A DNA stretch of 64,000 nt from the NCBI RefSeq assembly GCF_035046485.1, contig NC_085137.1, forward strand, positions 455,010,980 through 455,074,979. The letters are read 5' to 3'. Position numbers and translations under genes: made by a program. Of this stretch, positions 1 to 10,617 are shown in pieces. The notes under the pieces are model-generated. The model was not told where the DNA came from, ran no database searches, and worked only from the letters and a program-made list of their open reading frames with translations. The DNA comes from Aedes albopictus (taxonomy: Eukaryota > Arthropoda > Insecta > Diptera > Culicidae). Position 1 is the stretch's first letter. Every line of letters starts with the position of its first letter.

Positions 1-240
1 GGGATTGCTATGCTATAAAACCTTTTTGAATATAATTACTAGGCCTGTTCAAAGTTTGCTAACTTCTGTGAAGATTTAAATGAACTTTAGATTATTGTTA
101 ACGCACACTAGAGCCCTACCTTCTTGATTATTCTACCTTGTGACGGATATTAACCGGTAACAAATAGTAAGGATGGCCCCTAATATTCCAAACATATATA
201 ACAACGCTTATTGCTCCTCTAACTACTTTGGTAAATACAG
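1..240. other. Unassigned AT-rich sequence
   Basis: I see no open reading frame, RNA gene or recognisable repeat before the tandem array begins. Confidence 0.4.
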
Positions 241-822
241 TGGATGTAACACTACCTAACGTACAGGAGAAAGCTATAATCACAAGTGTAGACCTGAACC
301 TGTGGTCTCCGAAGTAGTTTAGTTATTCTGGAATATTTTTAAAACGAATTACAGACAATAGTTGGATGTGTAATGTTACAGTTCATTGTGAAAATAACTA
401 GTGTAACTGTCAAAAGCTAAACTTCAGGACAGTTTGGACGACCCTGAATGTCTCAAAAAATCATTATAATATATAGTAGACTTCAAGTTGGTCCAGTAAC
501 CGCCATTGATTATGCAATGCTGTTATCACGAGTGTAAACCTGAATTTCTTAACTCCAAGAGAGTTCGGCTGACCTAGAATATTCCTATAGTGTCTATAAA
601 TGACATTTCAGATTTCAAGAGCTTCACGGATCCCAGCAGATTATGCAATGCTATTATTTATGGTGGAAATACATAAAGTTATTATTGTAGATTTGAAGGA
701 CTTTATCAAAGTACAGTTTAGACAACCCTGAATGTCCCAGAGGTTTATAATAATTTGTAGTAGACTTCAGGTTGGTCCTGTAACCGCCATTGATTATGCA
801 ACGATACTCAGTATATCAGATA

Positions 823-1036
823 GGGTAGCGAACCACTTGGGCAGCGGCCGGTATTTTGGGCACTCTTCGCTATAACTCAGTCAATTCCAAACAAAGTGAC
901 TTGAGATTTTGTACACGGCTAGATACTATTCGTATATCAACGCGTTCCAAAAATTGTGTCAACTGGTTCAAAATTGGTTGAGTTATAGCAGAAAACTGCT
1001 CAAAATAAGACCCCTGCCGAGATGGTTCCACTTCCC
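823..1036. mobile_element. TA-flanked MITE inside the tandem array
   Basis: Imperfect terminal inverted repeats start GGGTAGCGAACCA at the left and read GGGAAGTGGAACCA from the right. TA flanks both ends (821-822 and 1037-1038). Array copies without the insertion read CAGATATGGCT at this point, which confirms a TA target duplication. The 214-bp element has no ORF. A TA duplication fits Tc1/mariner-type mobilisation. Confidence 0.8.
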
Positions 1037-1119
1037 TATAGCTGCTATTACGAGTGTAAACTTGAAGTTCTTAACTCCAAAATAGTTCGGCTGACCTAGA
1101 ATATTCCTATAGTGACTAA

Positions 1120-1215
1120 GGGGCGATTTCTTCGCTTTGGCTTAAGCGTTAAGCCAGACTTAACTATATGGGTAAGCCTGGCTTACCGGTTAAGCCGAGG
1201 TGAAGAAATCGGCCC
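1120..1215. mobile_element. 96-bp MITE with TAA duplication
   Basis: Ends read GGGGCGATTTCTT and, from the right, GGGCCGATTTCTT, and the interior is rich in TTAAGCC/GGCTTA. TAA flanks both sides (1117-1119 and 1216-1218). Empty array units read TATAAATGACA here. A 3-bp TWA duplication is typical of PIF/Harbinger elements. Confidence 0.75.
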
Positions 1216-1426
1216 TAAATGACATTTGAAATTTCAAGAGCTTCACGGATCCCAGCAGATTATGCAATGCTATTATTTATAGTGAAAACACAAAGTTATT
1301 CTTTTAGATTTGAAGGACTTCATTATATGACAGTTTGGACGACCCTGAATATCCCAAAGGTTATTAATAATATCTAGTGGATCTCAGATTGGTCCAGTAA
1401 CCGCGGTTGATTATGGGACGTTACTC

Positions 1427-1691
1427 CACCGACGAACCGACGTGACAGTGGTGTTTTAAAAGTGTCCCCCCTAAAATTAACGGTCGACCAGCAAAGCGAG
1501 CGAACGCTTCTGTCAAACCAGCTTAGGCGCGAACCTTTTCCTATATGAATACACGGGGGTTTGAAGTTAAGCTATCAAAACAACGCGAACCGTTATAGAG
1601 GAGGCGGTAGTGTTCGGCTATTTTTCATCATGGCGTCGGGGACAACAAATTTGAATTTATTTGTTCTAGCAGTCACGTCGGTTCGTCGGTG
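1427..1691. mobile_element. 265-bp MITE with CACCGACGAACCGACGTGAC termini
   Basis: A 20-bp terminal inverted repeat is perfect at the two ends. The flanking GTTACTC is duplicated (1420-1426 and 1692-1698); with one mismatch the duplication could be 8 bp. Empty array units read ACGTTACTCAGTATA. A 7-8 bp duplication suggests hAT or a related superfamily. A short ORF that crosses its right end is chance. Confidence 0.75.
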
Positions 1692-2528
1692 GTTACTCAG
1701 TATAACAGATATGGCTACTGTTACGAGTGCAGACCTGAAGTTCTGAACTCCAAAGTAGTTTGACTGACCTGAAATATCTCAATGCTAATATTTATGGTGA
1801 AAACGCATAAAGTTATTCTTGTAGATTTGAAGGACTTTGTTAAAGTATAGTTTAGAACAGTTTAGAGTACAGCCTGAATGTCTCGGAGGTTGATAATAAT
1901 TTGTAGTAGATTTCAGGTTGGTCCTGTAACCGTAGTTGATTATGCAACTTTACTCAGTATAGCAGATATGACTGTAGTTACGAGTGTAGACCTGAAGTTA
2001 TAAACTCAAAGGTAGATTGACTGACCTGGAATATCTCTAAAGTGTGTGTATTTGACATTTGAGATATCATGAGCTTCGCGGATTCCAGCAGATTATGCAA
2101 TGCTATTATTTATGGTGAGAACACATAAATTATTCTTGTAGATTTGAAGGACTGCATTATAAGACAGCTTCACGTATCCCAGCAGATTATGAAAGTTATT
2201 CTTGCAGATTTGAAGGACTTCATTATATGACAATTTGGACGACCCTGAATGTCCCAAAGGTTTATAAGTCTAGTAGACTTGAAACTGGTCCAGTAGTCGC
2301 GGTTGATTACGTAACGTTACTCAGAATAACAGATATGGCTACTGTTACGAGTGTAGACCTGAAGTTCTGAACACCAAGGTTGTTTGGCTGACCTGAAATA
2401 TCCCTATACTGTCTATACATGACATTGTAGATTTCAAGAGCTTCACGGATCCCGGTAAATTATGTAATGCTATTGTTTATGGCGAAAACACATAAAATTA
2501 TTCTTGTAGATTTGAAGGACTTTACTAC

Positions 2529-2709
2529 TTTCTTAGGTGATCGACTGTGTGTTGGATGTCTTCAGTTATGTTGCTGGCTTTTCAGTCTTCTGGGAGAATC
2601 AAAACAACTATATGTTTTGTTGATCCGAAAGGACCGAAACGTCGGATCAAGAAAACATATAGTCGTTTTGGTTCTCCCAGAAGACTGAAAAGTCAGCAAC
2701 ATAACTGAA
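2529..2709. mobile_element. Hairpin insertion in the array
   Basis: Arms of about 70 bp (from GTCTTCAGTTATGTTGCTGG at 2558 to its complement ending at 2712) fold around a small loop near 2640. The direct repeat GACTTTACTAC (2518-2528 and 2710-2720) looks like a target duplication. The left 29 bp are outside the hairpin. Confidence 0.65.
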
Positions 2710-3009
2710 GACTTTACTACAGGACAGTTTAGAACACCTAGATCTAGAACATTCCAGAACATAAAAAAAAACCTTTTGATATTCTTGACGAAGGTTAAAT
2801 GAATACCAAACTTTATGGTGTTCTAGATTGTCAGTGAAGTGTCAAATACAAATAGGTATTCCTATTTTGCATATTGTTTTATTGAATGTGTGAATTTATA
2901 CAGCCGTTTCCATGTTGGGGTCAAATGTGACCCTTACGGCTCCAAAGGGTTAGCAATAAAGGGCGGTGTGCAAAACTGCGTAAGAGTTTAGTAGGAACTA
3001 TCCAATTCA

Positions 3010-3245
3010 TTCGGATCTCGCCGGGGACTTCGAGCGACCAACTGACGACAGACCTTCATGCCTACTCTTCAATATCGTTCTGCGACGAGCCAGGGTACGA
3101 TTTTCTCGAAATCCGGCCAATTTGTGTGCTTTGCGGACAACATGAACACAGCGGATAACCTGTGGACCTACTCTGAAGAACTCCAAAGATATAGCCTTCG
3201 TCATAGTTGATACATGCGTGCGGACGTCTGCAAGCGACTTTACAT
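3010..3245 (+). pseudogene. RTE/JAM1-like reverse transcriptase remnant
   Basis: A degraded stretch reads (R)PSCLLFNIVLRRARVRF in one frame, which matches the palm-domain pattern LRQG..SCLLFNIALEG of RTE-type LINEs. It is followed by remnants of the aspartate motif region (tttgcggacaacatgaac, the FADD-equivalent DNA). The frame is broken and both ends are lost. The same family appears again at 4618, 7560, 21244 and 44620. Confidence 0.55.
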
Positions 3246-4340
3246 ACCTCTCCAACCCAACCTTGATCGCGTCATCGTCGTCCAAGCGCGCAAAAGACCG
3301 GACGCAGACAACAACGAAGAGCGCGCAGAAAAATGCTGCCCAGCAAAAAGCGAAAAAAAATGCAATAAACTGATCCACCCAAGATTGCGTTGTCGGGCCG
3401 GTTTCGATTTCGTTACAACAACGCAACGCAGGGAAAGTCAATTTACATTTCTCAGTCCCCCCGGCCGGCAGGCTGGCAGTGGCAGACAGCGCAGCGCAGC
3501 ACAACGTGTTGGCTTGCGTTGAAAATACATATAGGGAACGCACCAAGCACATTGAGGAGTGAGGAGACTGGTGTTCCACACTTCGATGATCGCCGACGAA
3601 TTCTCCCAGGCTTCGAAGGGGTTTCCTTCCATCGCATTTCCAATTGGAATCGGATGGAACGACCACAATTTACCTTCCGAAACCCTGCGCGCTGCGCTGT
3701 GAAGAGAGGGTGTAATGGATCGATTTGGGAGCGATCGATCGATCGATCGTTCGAAATGCACGATCATCATGATCCACACCGTTAATGTGGCAGATGTGAA
3801 ACCCTTTTCGATCGGGTTTTTATTTGATTTGTTGGCAGTCAGTGGCGTCAAATACCATTAGGTACCGGACCGGCTGTAGGGTGGGAATCTTTCTCTCTTC
3901 ATCGTGGTTTGGGGCTTAGTGAAGCGTGCATCAGAGCGGTGTTGGGTGTTGGGGATTTATTATACATACACCAGGGGGCGTGCGGCCGCCGGCTTCATGG
4001 CTCAGCTACAACTATAGATACAGCCAGTCCTAATGTGGTGGCTTTGGTGGAAGAAAATACGGATGAGAAAAATAGGTATTGCCAAATTGCATCGTGCTTT
4101 TTTCGCGGTAAATTATAGCGCGCCAGGTCGTCAACCCATTGCTGTACTTTACACAGCCAAATTCGTCGATACGTGTTTATTTTGGTACAAATCCGTCAAA
4201 TCAATAGCTTAAAAAGTAAAAAGGCGAAATAATTTTTTACTTTCTCATAATTACGTTACGTTGTTTGATGGGTATGGTGTAGGGAAACCAAAGTTCTTCC
4301 AAGTCTTGATTGATCATGAATTGAATGGCCCGAAGAAATA
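3246..4340. other. Unassigned, locally CG-rich stretch
   Basis: The part from about 3250 to 3770 is richer in CG than its surroundings and carries overlapping ORFs of 60-219 codons on both strands. None has a recognisable domain, and they overlap one another in different frames. A short GATC microsatellite lies near 3731-3752. I see no gene. Confidence 0.35.
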
Positions 4341-4344
4341 CTAA

Positions 4345-4612
4345 GATATATGGACAGATGGTTAGGGCCCATAACGCCACAGCTGTAAAGGCGTGGGTAT
4401 GCAGCATGACCATGCTAAGAAGGTGACGGGTTCAGGAACTTTTGCTAAAGAAATTTCTTTGACTTCCTTGGGTATAGAGGTCTTCTAGCCTGCCACACGA
4501 TGTACACATGCAAAATGGTCTTGGTAGAGAAAGCTCTCAGTGAATAACTGTGGAAGCGCTTATAGAACACTAAACAGGTTTTGTCCCAGTGGGGACGTTA
4601 CGCCAAAAAGAA
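4345..4612 (+). mobile_element. Feilai-like tRNA-derived SINE
   Basis: The 5' part is tRNA-like, with a box-B-like GGTGACGGGTTC segment near 4422-4433. The body contains the family blocks CTTCCTTGGGTATAGAGGTC, CACACGATGTACACATGC and CAGTGGGGACGTTACGCC. The 3' end is near 4612. It is the same family as the copy at 63456-63722 but in the opposite orientation, and it is diverged. Confidence 0.75.
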
Positions 4613-4617
4613 GAAGT

Positions 4618-5260
4618 ATGATGATTAAAAGGTGGAAGCAGCACTTCGATGAGCACCCGAATGGCGCCGACAATAATGTAGGCACGAGACCCTTTCGAGC
4701 CGGATAATTTTGCCACTGCTGCCGCAACATCTCTGGCCTCGAACACGTTTGATATACTCGGTTTCATCGCCGGAGTCATATTGACCCCTTCGGCTCCAAA
4801 AGGTTAAAGTAACGAAGGAAACTTTTATCCCTGTGCAACAGAGGACGGAAATAATCTAACTCCCACGATGTGGGAAGAAAGGGATGTCATTTACCAACTT
4901 GAAACCAATTAATCAGCTGGTAAGGATGCTATCGTAGCTGAACTCAGCAAGATGGACCCAGAAAAGTTTGGCACCTGCCCACACCGGTTAATAGTCAGGA
5001 TCTGGGAAACCAAACAGGTGCCGGAGGAGTGAAAGGAAGCTGCCCCATTCACAAGAAAGGTGACCATTTGGGATGTAAAAACTTCCGAGCCTACAAAGTG
5101 TTATCCACATCATCTTCCATCCAGGCTTGGCATTGGTCACGATTCTCACAAGTGTGCTATGGTTTTATTCTAACGATCCTTTATTAGCGGACTCGATGGT
5201 AGTAACCATAGGTCGTATACGCTAATGGAAAAGTCGTAACCAAGATAGTTGACCGTGACG
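4618..5260 (+). pseudogene. RTE/JAM1-like RT fingers remnant
   Basis: Fragments read RWKQHFDEHPNGADN, then AGKDAIVAELSKMDPEKFGT and RLIVRIWETKQVPEEW, then a region matching CNNFRGISLLS (here CKNFRAYKVLS). This is the linker plus RT motifs 0-2 of an RTE-clade LINE. Multiple frameshifts and stops make it a dead copy. Confidence 0.7.
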
Positions 5261-5772
5261 ATTTGTTTATGTGTTTGAAGATCTTATACACTGACCGTCA
5301 GCAAATTAACCGCCAGTCAAGAGTTGTTAACGTAGTTGAAATCTCCTTACAAGCATGAATTTTGCATATGAAGACACCATCACCCGAAGAAAGCCCTTGT
5401 ATCAATGGATGAATAGATTTATAGTAAGATTTCATAAGTTTTATTCGAAATTCTTAACAATTCAATGTGAAACCATTATTCTAGTGCAAGGAAATCTCGA
5501 TTCATAACAACCGATTGATATCGTCAGGTTAGATGCTCCCACATATTTACCGATGGAACGAACGTTTCCGAGTCAAGTTTGTTGAGATTCCGGCAAATAA
5601 TTATTGGATTTTTTGCTGCTCAGTTCCATCTAGAGCTGAAAGTCCCGGAAGAACCCTACAGTAATCTACCCCTGACGTAGTTCTAATCTCCACGCAATGG
5701 AATAGGCATTTTCAGTGAACGTAATAAAGTGAAAAAAATATTGAATTAAAATGTGTTTCAGTAAATAATATA
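5261..5772. other. Unassigned sequence
   Basis: AT-rich, without a supported ORF. The first 150 bp could be further RTE debris, but I cannot align it by eye. Confidence 0.3.
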
Positions 5773-5941
5773 GGGCCTGTCCATAAACTACGTAGACTCT
5801 TAGGGGGGACGGGGGGGGTGGCCAAAGTCTACGCTCCATACAAATTTCGAAAATTTTGTATGGACAAAAGCCTACGGAGGGGGAGGGGGGGGAAGTTTCT
5901 GAGATGGCTAAAATGAGTCTACGTAGTTTATGGACAGCGCC
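5773..5941. mobile_element. Hairpin MITE, TIR GGGCCTGTCCATAAACTACG
   Basis: The termini pair over about 25 bp (left GGGCCTGTCCATAAACTACG, right complement GGCGCTGTCCATAAACTACG). ATA flanks both sides (5770-5772 and 5942-5944). The interior has two G-rich runs facing each other around a TTTTGTATGG core. No ORF belongs to it. Confidence 0.75.
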
Positions 5942-5944
5942 ATA

Positions 5945-6050
5945 GACGTAGGTTGAACTTGCTCGAAGTTGCTGCATCTCGCTTTTACCCGTTTGATGAC
6001 AAATGGGTAAGAGCAAGATGCAGCAACTTCGAGCAAGTTCAACCTGCGTC
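5945..6050. repeat. Near-perfect 46-bp inverted repeat
   Basis: The arm from 5945 (GACGTAGGTTGAACTTGCTC onward) is repeated in reverse complement ending at 6050, separated by about 14 bp. There are only two or three mismatches. It directly abuts the preceding MITE. It may be a very small fold-back element. Confidence 0.7.
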
Positions 6051-7019
6051 GTTGAACAGGACTATTATGGATACGTTTTTGATTCATTATTCATACTCCA
6101 TTTTAGAAAGAGTCTATACGTTGTTTATTCTGCTGTGTTTTTTTTTGGTCAAGCTATATAACTTTCGTCGTCCTTTTCCATCCAATTTAGGCACCGCAAG
6201 CTGTTCAAGTCATCGTTAGATTTGGTCAGTTCTAGTCGTTCCGTCGCTGAATGACGTGACTCAACTACAGCAGCCCGTTCAACCCTATTGGAAGTCCGGG
6301 GCTGGGTTGAAAGTGAGGACCCCACTCTCGAAACGGCGTCGATACGCGGCGTATCTCATCGATACGGAGGTGCTGATCAAATGAGCGAGGTTCAGTTTGC
6401 CGTTTATCTTGTAAATATTCCGTCACCCGACTTAAATAGAAGAAACAAAATAAAAAGTGGACTAAATTCGTAAAAACCCGTGAAAAATCGTTTTGAAAAC
6501 CAGGTCAATTCACCTTCACTTGTGCAGTCATGCGCTTTTGGGTTTATTCTTTTTTTCTCATTTATAATGTTGAAATGAAAAAGTTATTCCAAGATTGATT
6601 CGCAGCATTCAGAATTCACAGCGTCCAGGTAATTCAAATTAGTACGGTAGCTATGTAACTGCTGCAGTGACCGTCTTGACTTGACCGTCAATTCAGTAAC
6701 GGATGAAGTTCAATGTTTGGAAAACTTCATTGACTTATTCTATGGTTACTATAGCGTTCGATTGACGTTCGTAGCCCGAAGTGCTCCCGAGCAACGCCAT
6801 AGACGATTTGAAGAGCCTATTGCGATGGCACGACTGTGAACGCGTAGAGCTGGTTTTGGTTACGTGAAAGTGATTGCCAACGGTGATCAATGCCAAGCCT
6901 GACTTCCATCTTCCGTCGTCTGTCACCAGAAATGAATGACTTCGTAGGAATTTATCAAGCCAGGCTTCATCGTACAACAAATCTTCCAGAAATGCTTTGA
7001 ATATCTAGCAAAACATGAG
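6051..7019. other. Unassigned sequence
   Basis: The ORFs here are short (60-90 codons) and show no domain. I recognise no repeat family. Confidence 0.35.
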
Positions 7020-7232
7020 AAAAGGTCCTGAGTGCTTTTTGTAAACAAACATGTTTCGGTCGCTTTAGGGCCCAACTGCATCCACCCACGCACATCAACA
7101 CCCTTATCAGATAGAACAATCTTCGGGTTATCTGTTAAGGGTACTGATGTTCGTGGGTGGATGCAATTTGGCCCTACAGCGACCGAAACATGTTTATTTG
7201 TTTGTTTACAAAAAGTACTTAGGCCCTTTTTA
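7020..7232. mobile_element. Hairpin MITE
   Basis: Arms of about 95 bp pair from GCTTTTTGTAAAC near 7033 to GTTTACAAAAAGTAC near 7205. The inner arms contain CATGTTTCGGTCGC, GCATCCACCCACG and ACCCTTATCAGATAG, with the complementary strings at 7130-7200. The ORF across it is just a translation of the hairpin. Confidence 0.75.
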
Positions 7233-7247
7233 TATGTTATGCTAGAT

Positions 7248-7479
7248 CTGGAGCAACATTTGAAAAGGGCCCAAGATGTCTTGTGTCTTTTTTTGAAAAC
7301 GCTCCGCAGGGCCTAACAGCAGCCCGCCCACGCAAATGAACACCGTTATGCGAAAGATCGATGTTTGCTCTATCTGATAACGGTCTTAGTTTGTGTGAAT
7401 AAGCTGAGGGGGGCTCAGGAGCGACGTGTGAAGTCATTGTTTACCAATGCTTGTATGCCCTTTTCAAATGTTGCTCCAG
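7248..7479. mobile_element. Second, related hairpin MITE
   Basis: Ends are CTGGAGCAACATTTGAAAAG and its complement ending at 7479. The interior (GGGCCTAACAGCAGCCCGCC, then CACGCAAATGAACACCGTTATG) resembles the interior of the element at 7020-7232, so the two neighbours are related but diverged. Confidence 0.65.
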
Positions 7480-7559
7480 AGATGAGGTCCCGACGGCTTC
7501 GAGACAGCATATCGGGTGAACTATTTAGTTCATTATATCGGGTGTATCGGGTACCAGGT

Positions 7560-8480
7560 GAACTGTTTAGTTAGTTCATTCGGATCTCGCCGAGAACTGC
7601 GACAAGGTTCCGGACTTTTATGCGTATTCCTCAACATCGCTCTGAGAGGCGTAATTAGACAAACTAGGTTCAACAGCTGGTTTACAATTTTCATGAAATT
7701 AATGCCTATGCTTTGCGGACGACATGAAAATGGCCGTCAGTATGTTTAGCATGGTGGAACCGAAACGAATCGCATTCGATTAAAAAGCAATGTCACAATA
7801 GACGGAGATATATTTGAGGAAGTGAAAGAATTCGTTTACCTCTCAGATCCTTTCTGGAAGTCGTGGCAATTATGGGCTCTACAAGAAACTGCGGTCAGAA
7901 AAGATAGACCGCCGTATCGAATTGCCATGTACAAAACGCTTTTAAGACCAGTGGTGCTCAACGAACACGAGATATAGACAAATCCCTCATGAGGTCCTGA
8001 AGCATCCGATAGGGTGGCCCACACATCTATACAAAGCATAAAGCTCCCCTGAATCTGCTGTTCTGGGAGTCCAAAGAAACTACGGTGAAAATTTAAAAAA
8101 ATCGATTAAATCTAAAGGGGCGCTCAACGAGCTTGAAATATGGGAAAACTAAAGAAAAAAAAATGACTAAACGTATGCAGAAATGATAGGTTTTCGAGTT
8201 TTCTCGCAAGGTGGCATTGTAAGTATTCAATTGATATCAATTTTGGTATTCTTGTAGGTGTCAAACATCTTTGTCGAAGTCCGCAAGGTGATCCAATACC
8301 CGTGGTAAAAGTTATACATTAGACAAAGCGAGGTGAAGCACATCTCTATTTCCATTATTATTGATGTCTTTTACGTTTATGTTTTTTATACAAGTTTGGA
8401 CCACCCTAACTCGGAATTTTCAAGCGATGCGTGCTAAGGACGATCTTCGGCGATGTGTGAGAGATCATTAAAGATGAACC
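7560..8480 (+). pseudogene. RTE/JAM1-like RT palm to C-terminus remnant
   Basis: Readable pieces in order are LRQGSGLLCVFLNIALRGVI (RT palm), DNA equivalent to FADD followed by MKMAVSMF, then VEPKRIAF, EFVYLSDPF-like and GLYKKLRSEKIDRRIELP, then LLRPVVLNEHEI. Near 8430-8490 the piece resembles the family C-terminus (CVLRTIFGDV, RMNHEF). Many stops and frameshifts are present. The 5' end is lost next to the hairpin MITE. Confidence 0.7.
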
Positions 8481-8539
8481 ACGAGTTCGCTACACCCCGG
8501 CGTTTTGTTTGCCATAGATTTGGTTAGTACGAGGCGAGG

Positions 8540-9290
8540 AGCGCGGGATTTCTTGAGGAATTGTTTTATGAATTTCTTAAGAGATTCTACCGGGAGTTTT
8601 TACAGGAATTCATCCAGAAGTTTCTTCAGCTATTCCTTCAGGAAGTCCACTAGAAAATCAATCAAGGATTCTTCTAGAATCTTCTTCACAGATACCTCCA
8701 AGAATTCCTTCAGGGATTTCTCCACGAGTACCATTATGAATTCCTCCAGAAGTTTCCTTCAGTGCTTCCTCCAGAAGTTCCTTATATGAATTCCTTCAGA
8801 AATTTCTCGAAAATTATCCTTCTACTGGGATTGCTTTAGGGGTTCCTTCAGAAATTCCTACGGATATTTGGCCAGGAGTTCTTTCAACAATTCTTATAAA
8901 AATTCCTCCTGGGATTTCTCCAAGAGTTCATTCAGAGATTTCCTTAAGGATGCTTCCATGAATTTCTTCAGGGACTTCAAAAGAAATTTCTTCAGCGATT
9001 CTCACATTATTTTTATTTTCAGAGATACCTGGAGGTGGAGGGATTCATTCAACGATACCTTACAGAATTTCTTTCAGAGGTTCCTTCAGTAGTTTTTTTT
9101 TTCAGAAGAGACCCTTCAAGAGCCTTTTCAAGGATTTGTTCAGAATCCCCTTCACGGATTCCTTCAGGAGTGCCTTCTCAGATTCCTCCGGAATCTTTTT
9201 CAGGGATTCCCCCTGAAGTTGCTTCTTGGATTCCTCTAGGAATTTATCCAGGGATTCTTGAAGGACTTCCTTCAGAGATTCCTTTGGAGG
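8540..9290. repeat. Degenerate short-period repeat
   Basis: Irregular repeats of a unit like GATTCCTTCAGGAATTTC about every 24-27 bp run through this block. Short ORFs rich in F, S and R are low-complexity translations of the repeat and are not supported as genes. The same repeat type occurs at 12490-13363, 18411-19262 and, much more regularly, at 32270-34200. Confidence 0.7.
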
Positions 9291-9293
9291 AGC

Positions 9294-9475
9294 GGACCTG
9301 GTGTGGTGGTTAGAACACAAGACTATCACGCCGAGGACCTGGGATCGAATCCCACTCTCGACATACTCACAAAATGTGGGTTCTTCCTTCGGAAGGAAAG
9401 TGAAGCGTTGGTCCCGAGATGAACTAGCCTAGGGTTAAAAATCTCGTCAATACAGACAAAAAAAAGAGATTTCTT
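9294..9475 (+). mobile_element. tRNA-derived SINE (GAGCGGACCTGGTGTGGTGG family)
   Basis: The head is tRNA-like, with an A box near GTGGTTAGAACAC and a B box near GGGATCGAATCCC. The body carries TTCCTTCGGAAGGAAAG and CGTTGGTCCCGAGATGAAC, and the tail ends in a CAGACAAAAAAAA run. This matches a common Aedes SINE type from memory. Confidence 0.75.
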
Positions 9476-9607
9476 CTCGCATTTTGTTTCGTTCCTAAGC
9501 CTATAATATTTCTGTTACACCAAGTTTAGTCTTAACAAGTCATCGCAAGTCTCTGCAACTTGAGGTGAATGATATGGATTTGATTCCATAGACTGGTAGT
9601 AAGGCAA

Positions 9608-10617
9608 TAAATGACGGGCTTAGTAGTCTAGTAGCTACTGCTCCTGTTTGCAGAAGGTCGTGGGTTCAATCCCTGGCCCGTTCATTCTCTGTATTTTTCT
9701 ATCTGCTTTCTTGCTCTCACTTCTCTACATATACAACTCGTTTTCCAACGATTATCACACTCACCATGTACACCCTGGTTGGCACCGGAAAGAGTCAACA
9801 AACCCATTTCAGCGGATACTTAGAAGCAGTATCATATTTATCACCTTCCTTCTAACTCGGTCAAATAATCGAGAGGCAAGAGATATGCCTCACAATCAGT
9901 GGATCTGTGTACGAATCCATGCCAATACTTTACTTATATATGAATCATCTATCTTTCCGGTTCTAGAGATAGCTAGACCCACTTTCAAGCTACGGCGGCT
10001 CATTTGCTGTGTGGAAAGGATGTAATTTGTACATCACTTTTACGACGCGACTGATGTGCAGCGAAAATGATATGATAGCACAAGATTTTTTTGCAGTGTA
10101 GGGTAATTTTCCAATTGTTGCACGGCTAAAAACTCGCCTATAGGATACTGCAAGATGACGTCAAGAAGCCGTGCACTGACAGTTCAGCGAGCTTGTTTAC
10201 ATGGACTTAGTCTCTGGCGGAGATCCGGCAAAACTGTTTTTCGATACAATTTCAGTAAAACGGTAATTATTCGATTGGTTTTGTACTAGTAGAGATGAAA
10301 ATGATCGATATTTCCGTATCATAATGGATTCGGGACGGAAAACGTAAATTCAATTTTCGCCGCTCGTTAAAATTTCTAACACCTTGTAAACAAGCTCGCT
10401 GAACTGTTAGACAAAGTGAGGTTAGATCAGGTGCCTGCAGTACCCTATTGTTGCACACTCCATGTTATTCTTATGGGGTGTGCAACAATTGGCGAATTTT
10501 TAGCCGTGCAACAATTGGAAAATTACCCTAGTAGTAACAACCTTCACACTCTAACATTCCTTTTTTTCCCAACTGACTGTAAGGACTTGGCCGGCGCCGT
10601 TATTGATGAAAAATGTT
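9608..10617 (+). mobile_element. tRNA-like SINE split by a MITE
   Basis: The head (ACGGGCTTAGTAGTCTAGTA, then GGTCGTGGGTTCAATCCCTG) matches the minus-strand copy at 26417-26896. The 3' tail at 10583-10617 (GGCCGGCGCCGTTATTGATG) also matches that copy. Between them sits a 428-bp MITE (10101-10528). Rejoining the flanks reproduces the GTAGTAACAACC block found just before the tail in the other copy. Confidence 0.65.
10101..10528. mobile_element. 428-bp TA-flanked MITE
   Basis: Terminal inverted repeats of about 35 bp start GGGTAATTTTCCAATTGTTG. TA flanks both ends (10099-10100 and 10529-10530). A second, internal inverted repeat (CAGTTCAGCGAGCTTGTTTAC at about 10179 and its complement near 10390-10409) makes it doubly palindromic. 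Confidence 0.85.

Larger units (their letters stand above)
241..2765. repeat. Degenerate tandem array, unit about 370 bp
   Basis: The same ordered blocks recur: a block around GAGTGTAGACCTGAAGTTCT, one around CTTCACGGATCCCAGCAGAT, one around TTGTAGATTTGAAGGACTT, and one around GGTCCTGTAACCGC followed by TTACTCAGTATA. Block starts near 525, 1045, 1720, 1975 and 2340 define about five to six units, some partial. The spacing between 1975 and 2340 gives a basic unit near 370 bp; larger spacings are explained by inserted elements. Copies differ by many substitutions, so the array is old. It has no coding capacity. Function unknown. Confidence 0.8.

Noticed and set aside
2558..2712. microRNA precursor
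   Set aside because: The stem is too long and too perfect, and it sits at a duplicated target site; a fold-back insertion explains it better.
3007..3851. Overlapping ORFs of 63-219 codons on both strands
   Set aside because: No domain; mutually overlapping in different frames; the left part is a degraded RTE fragment.
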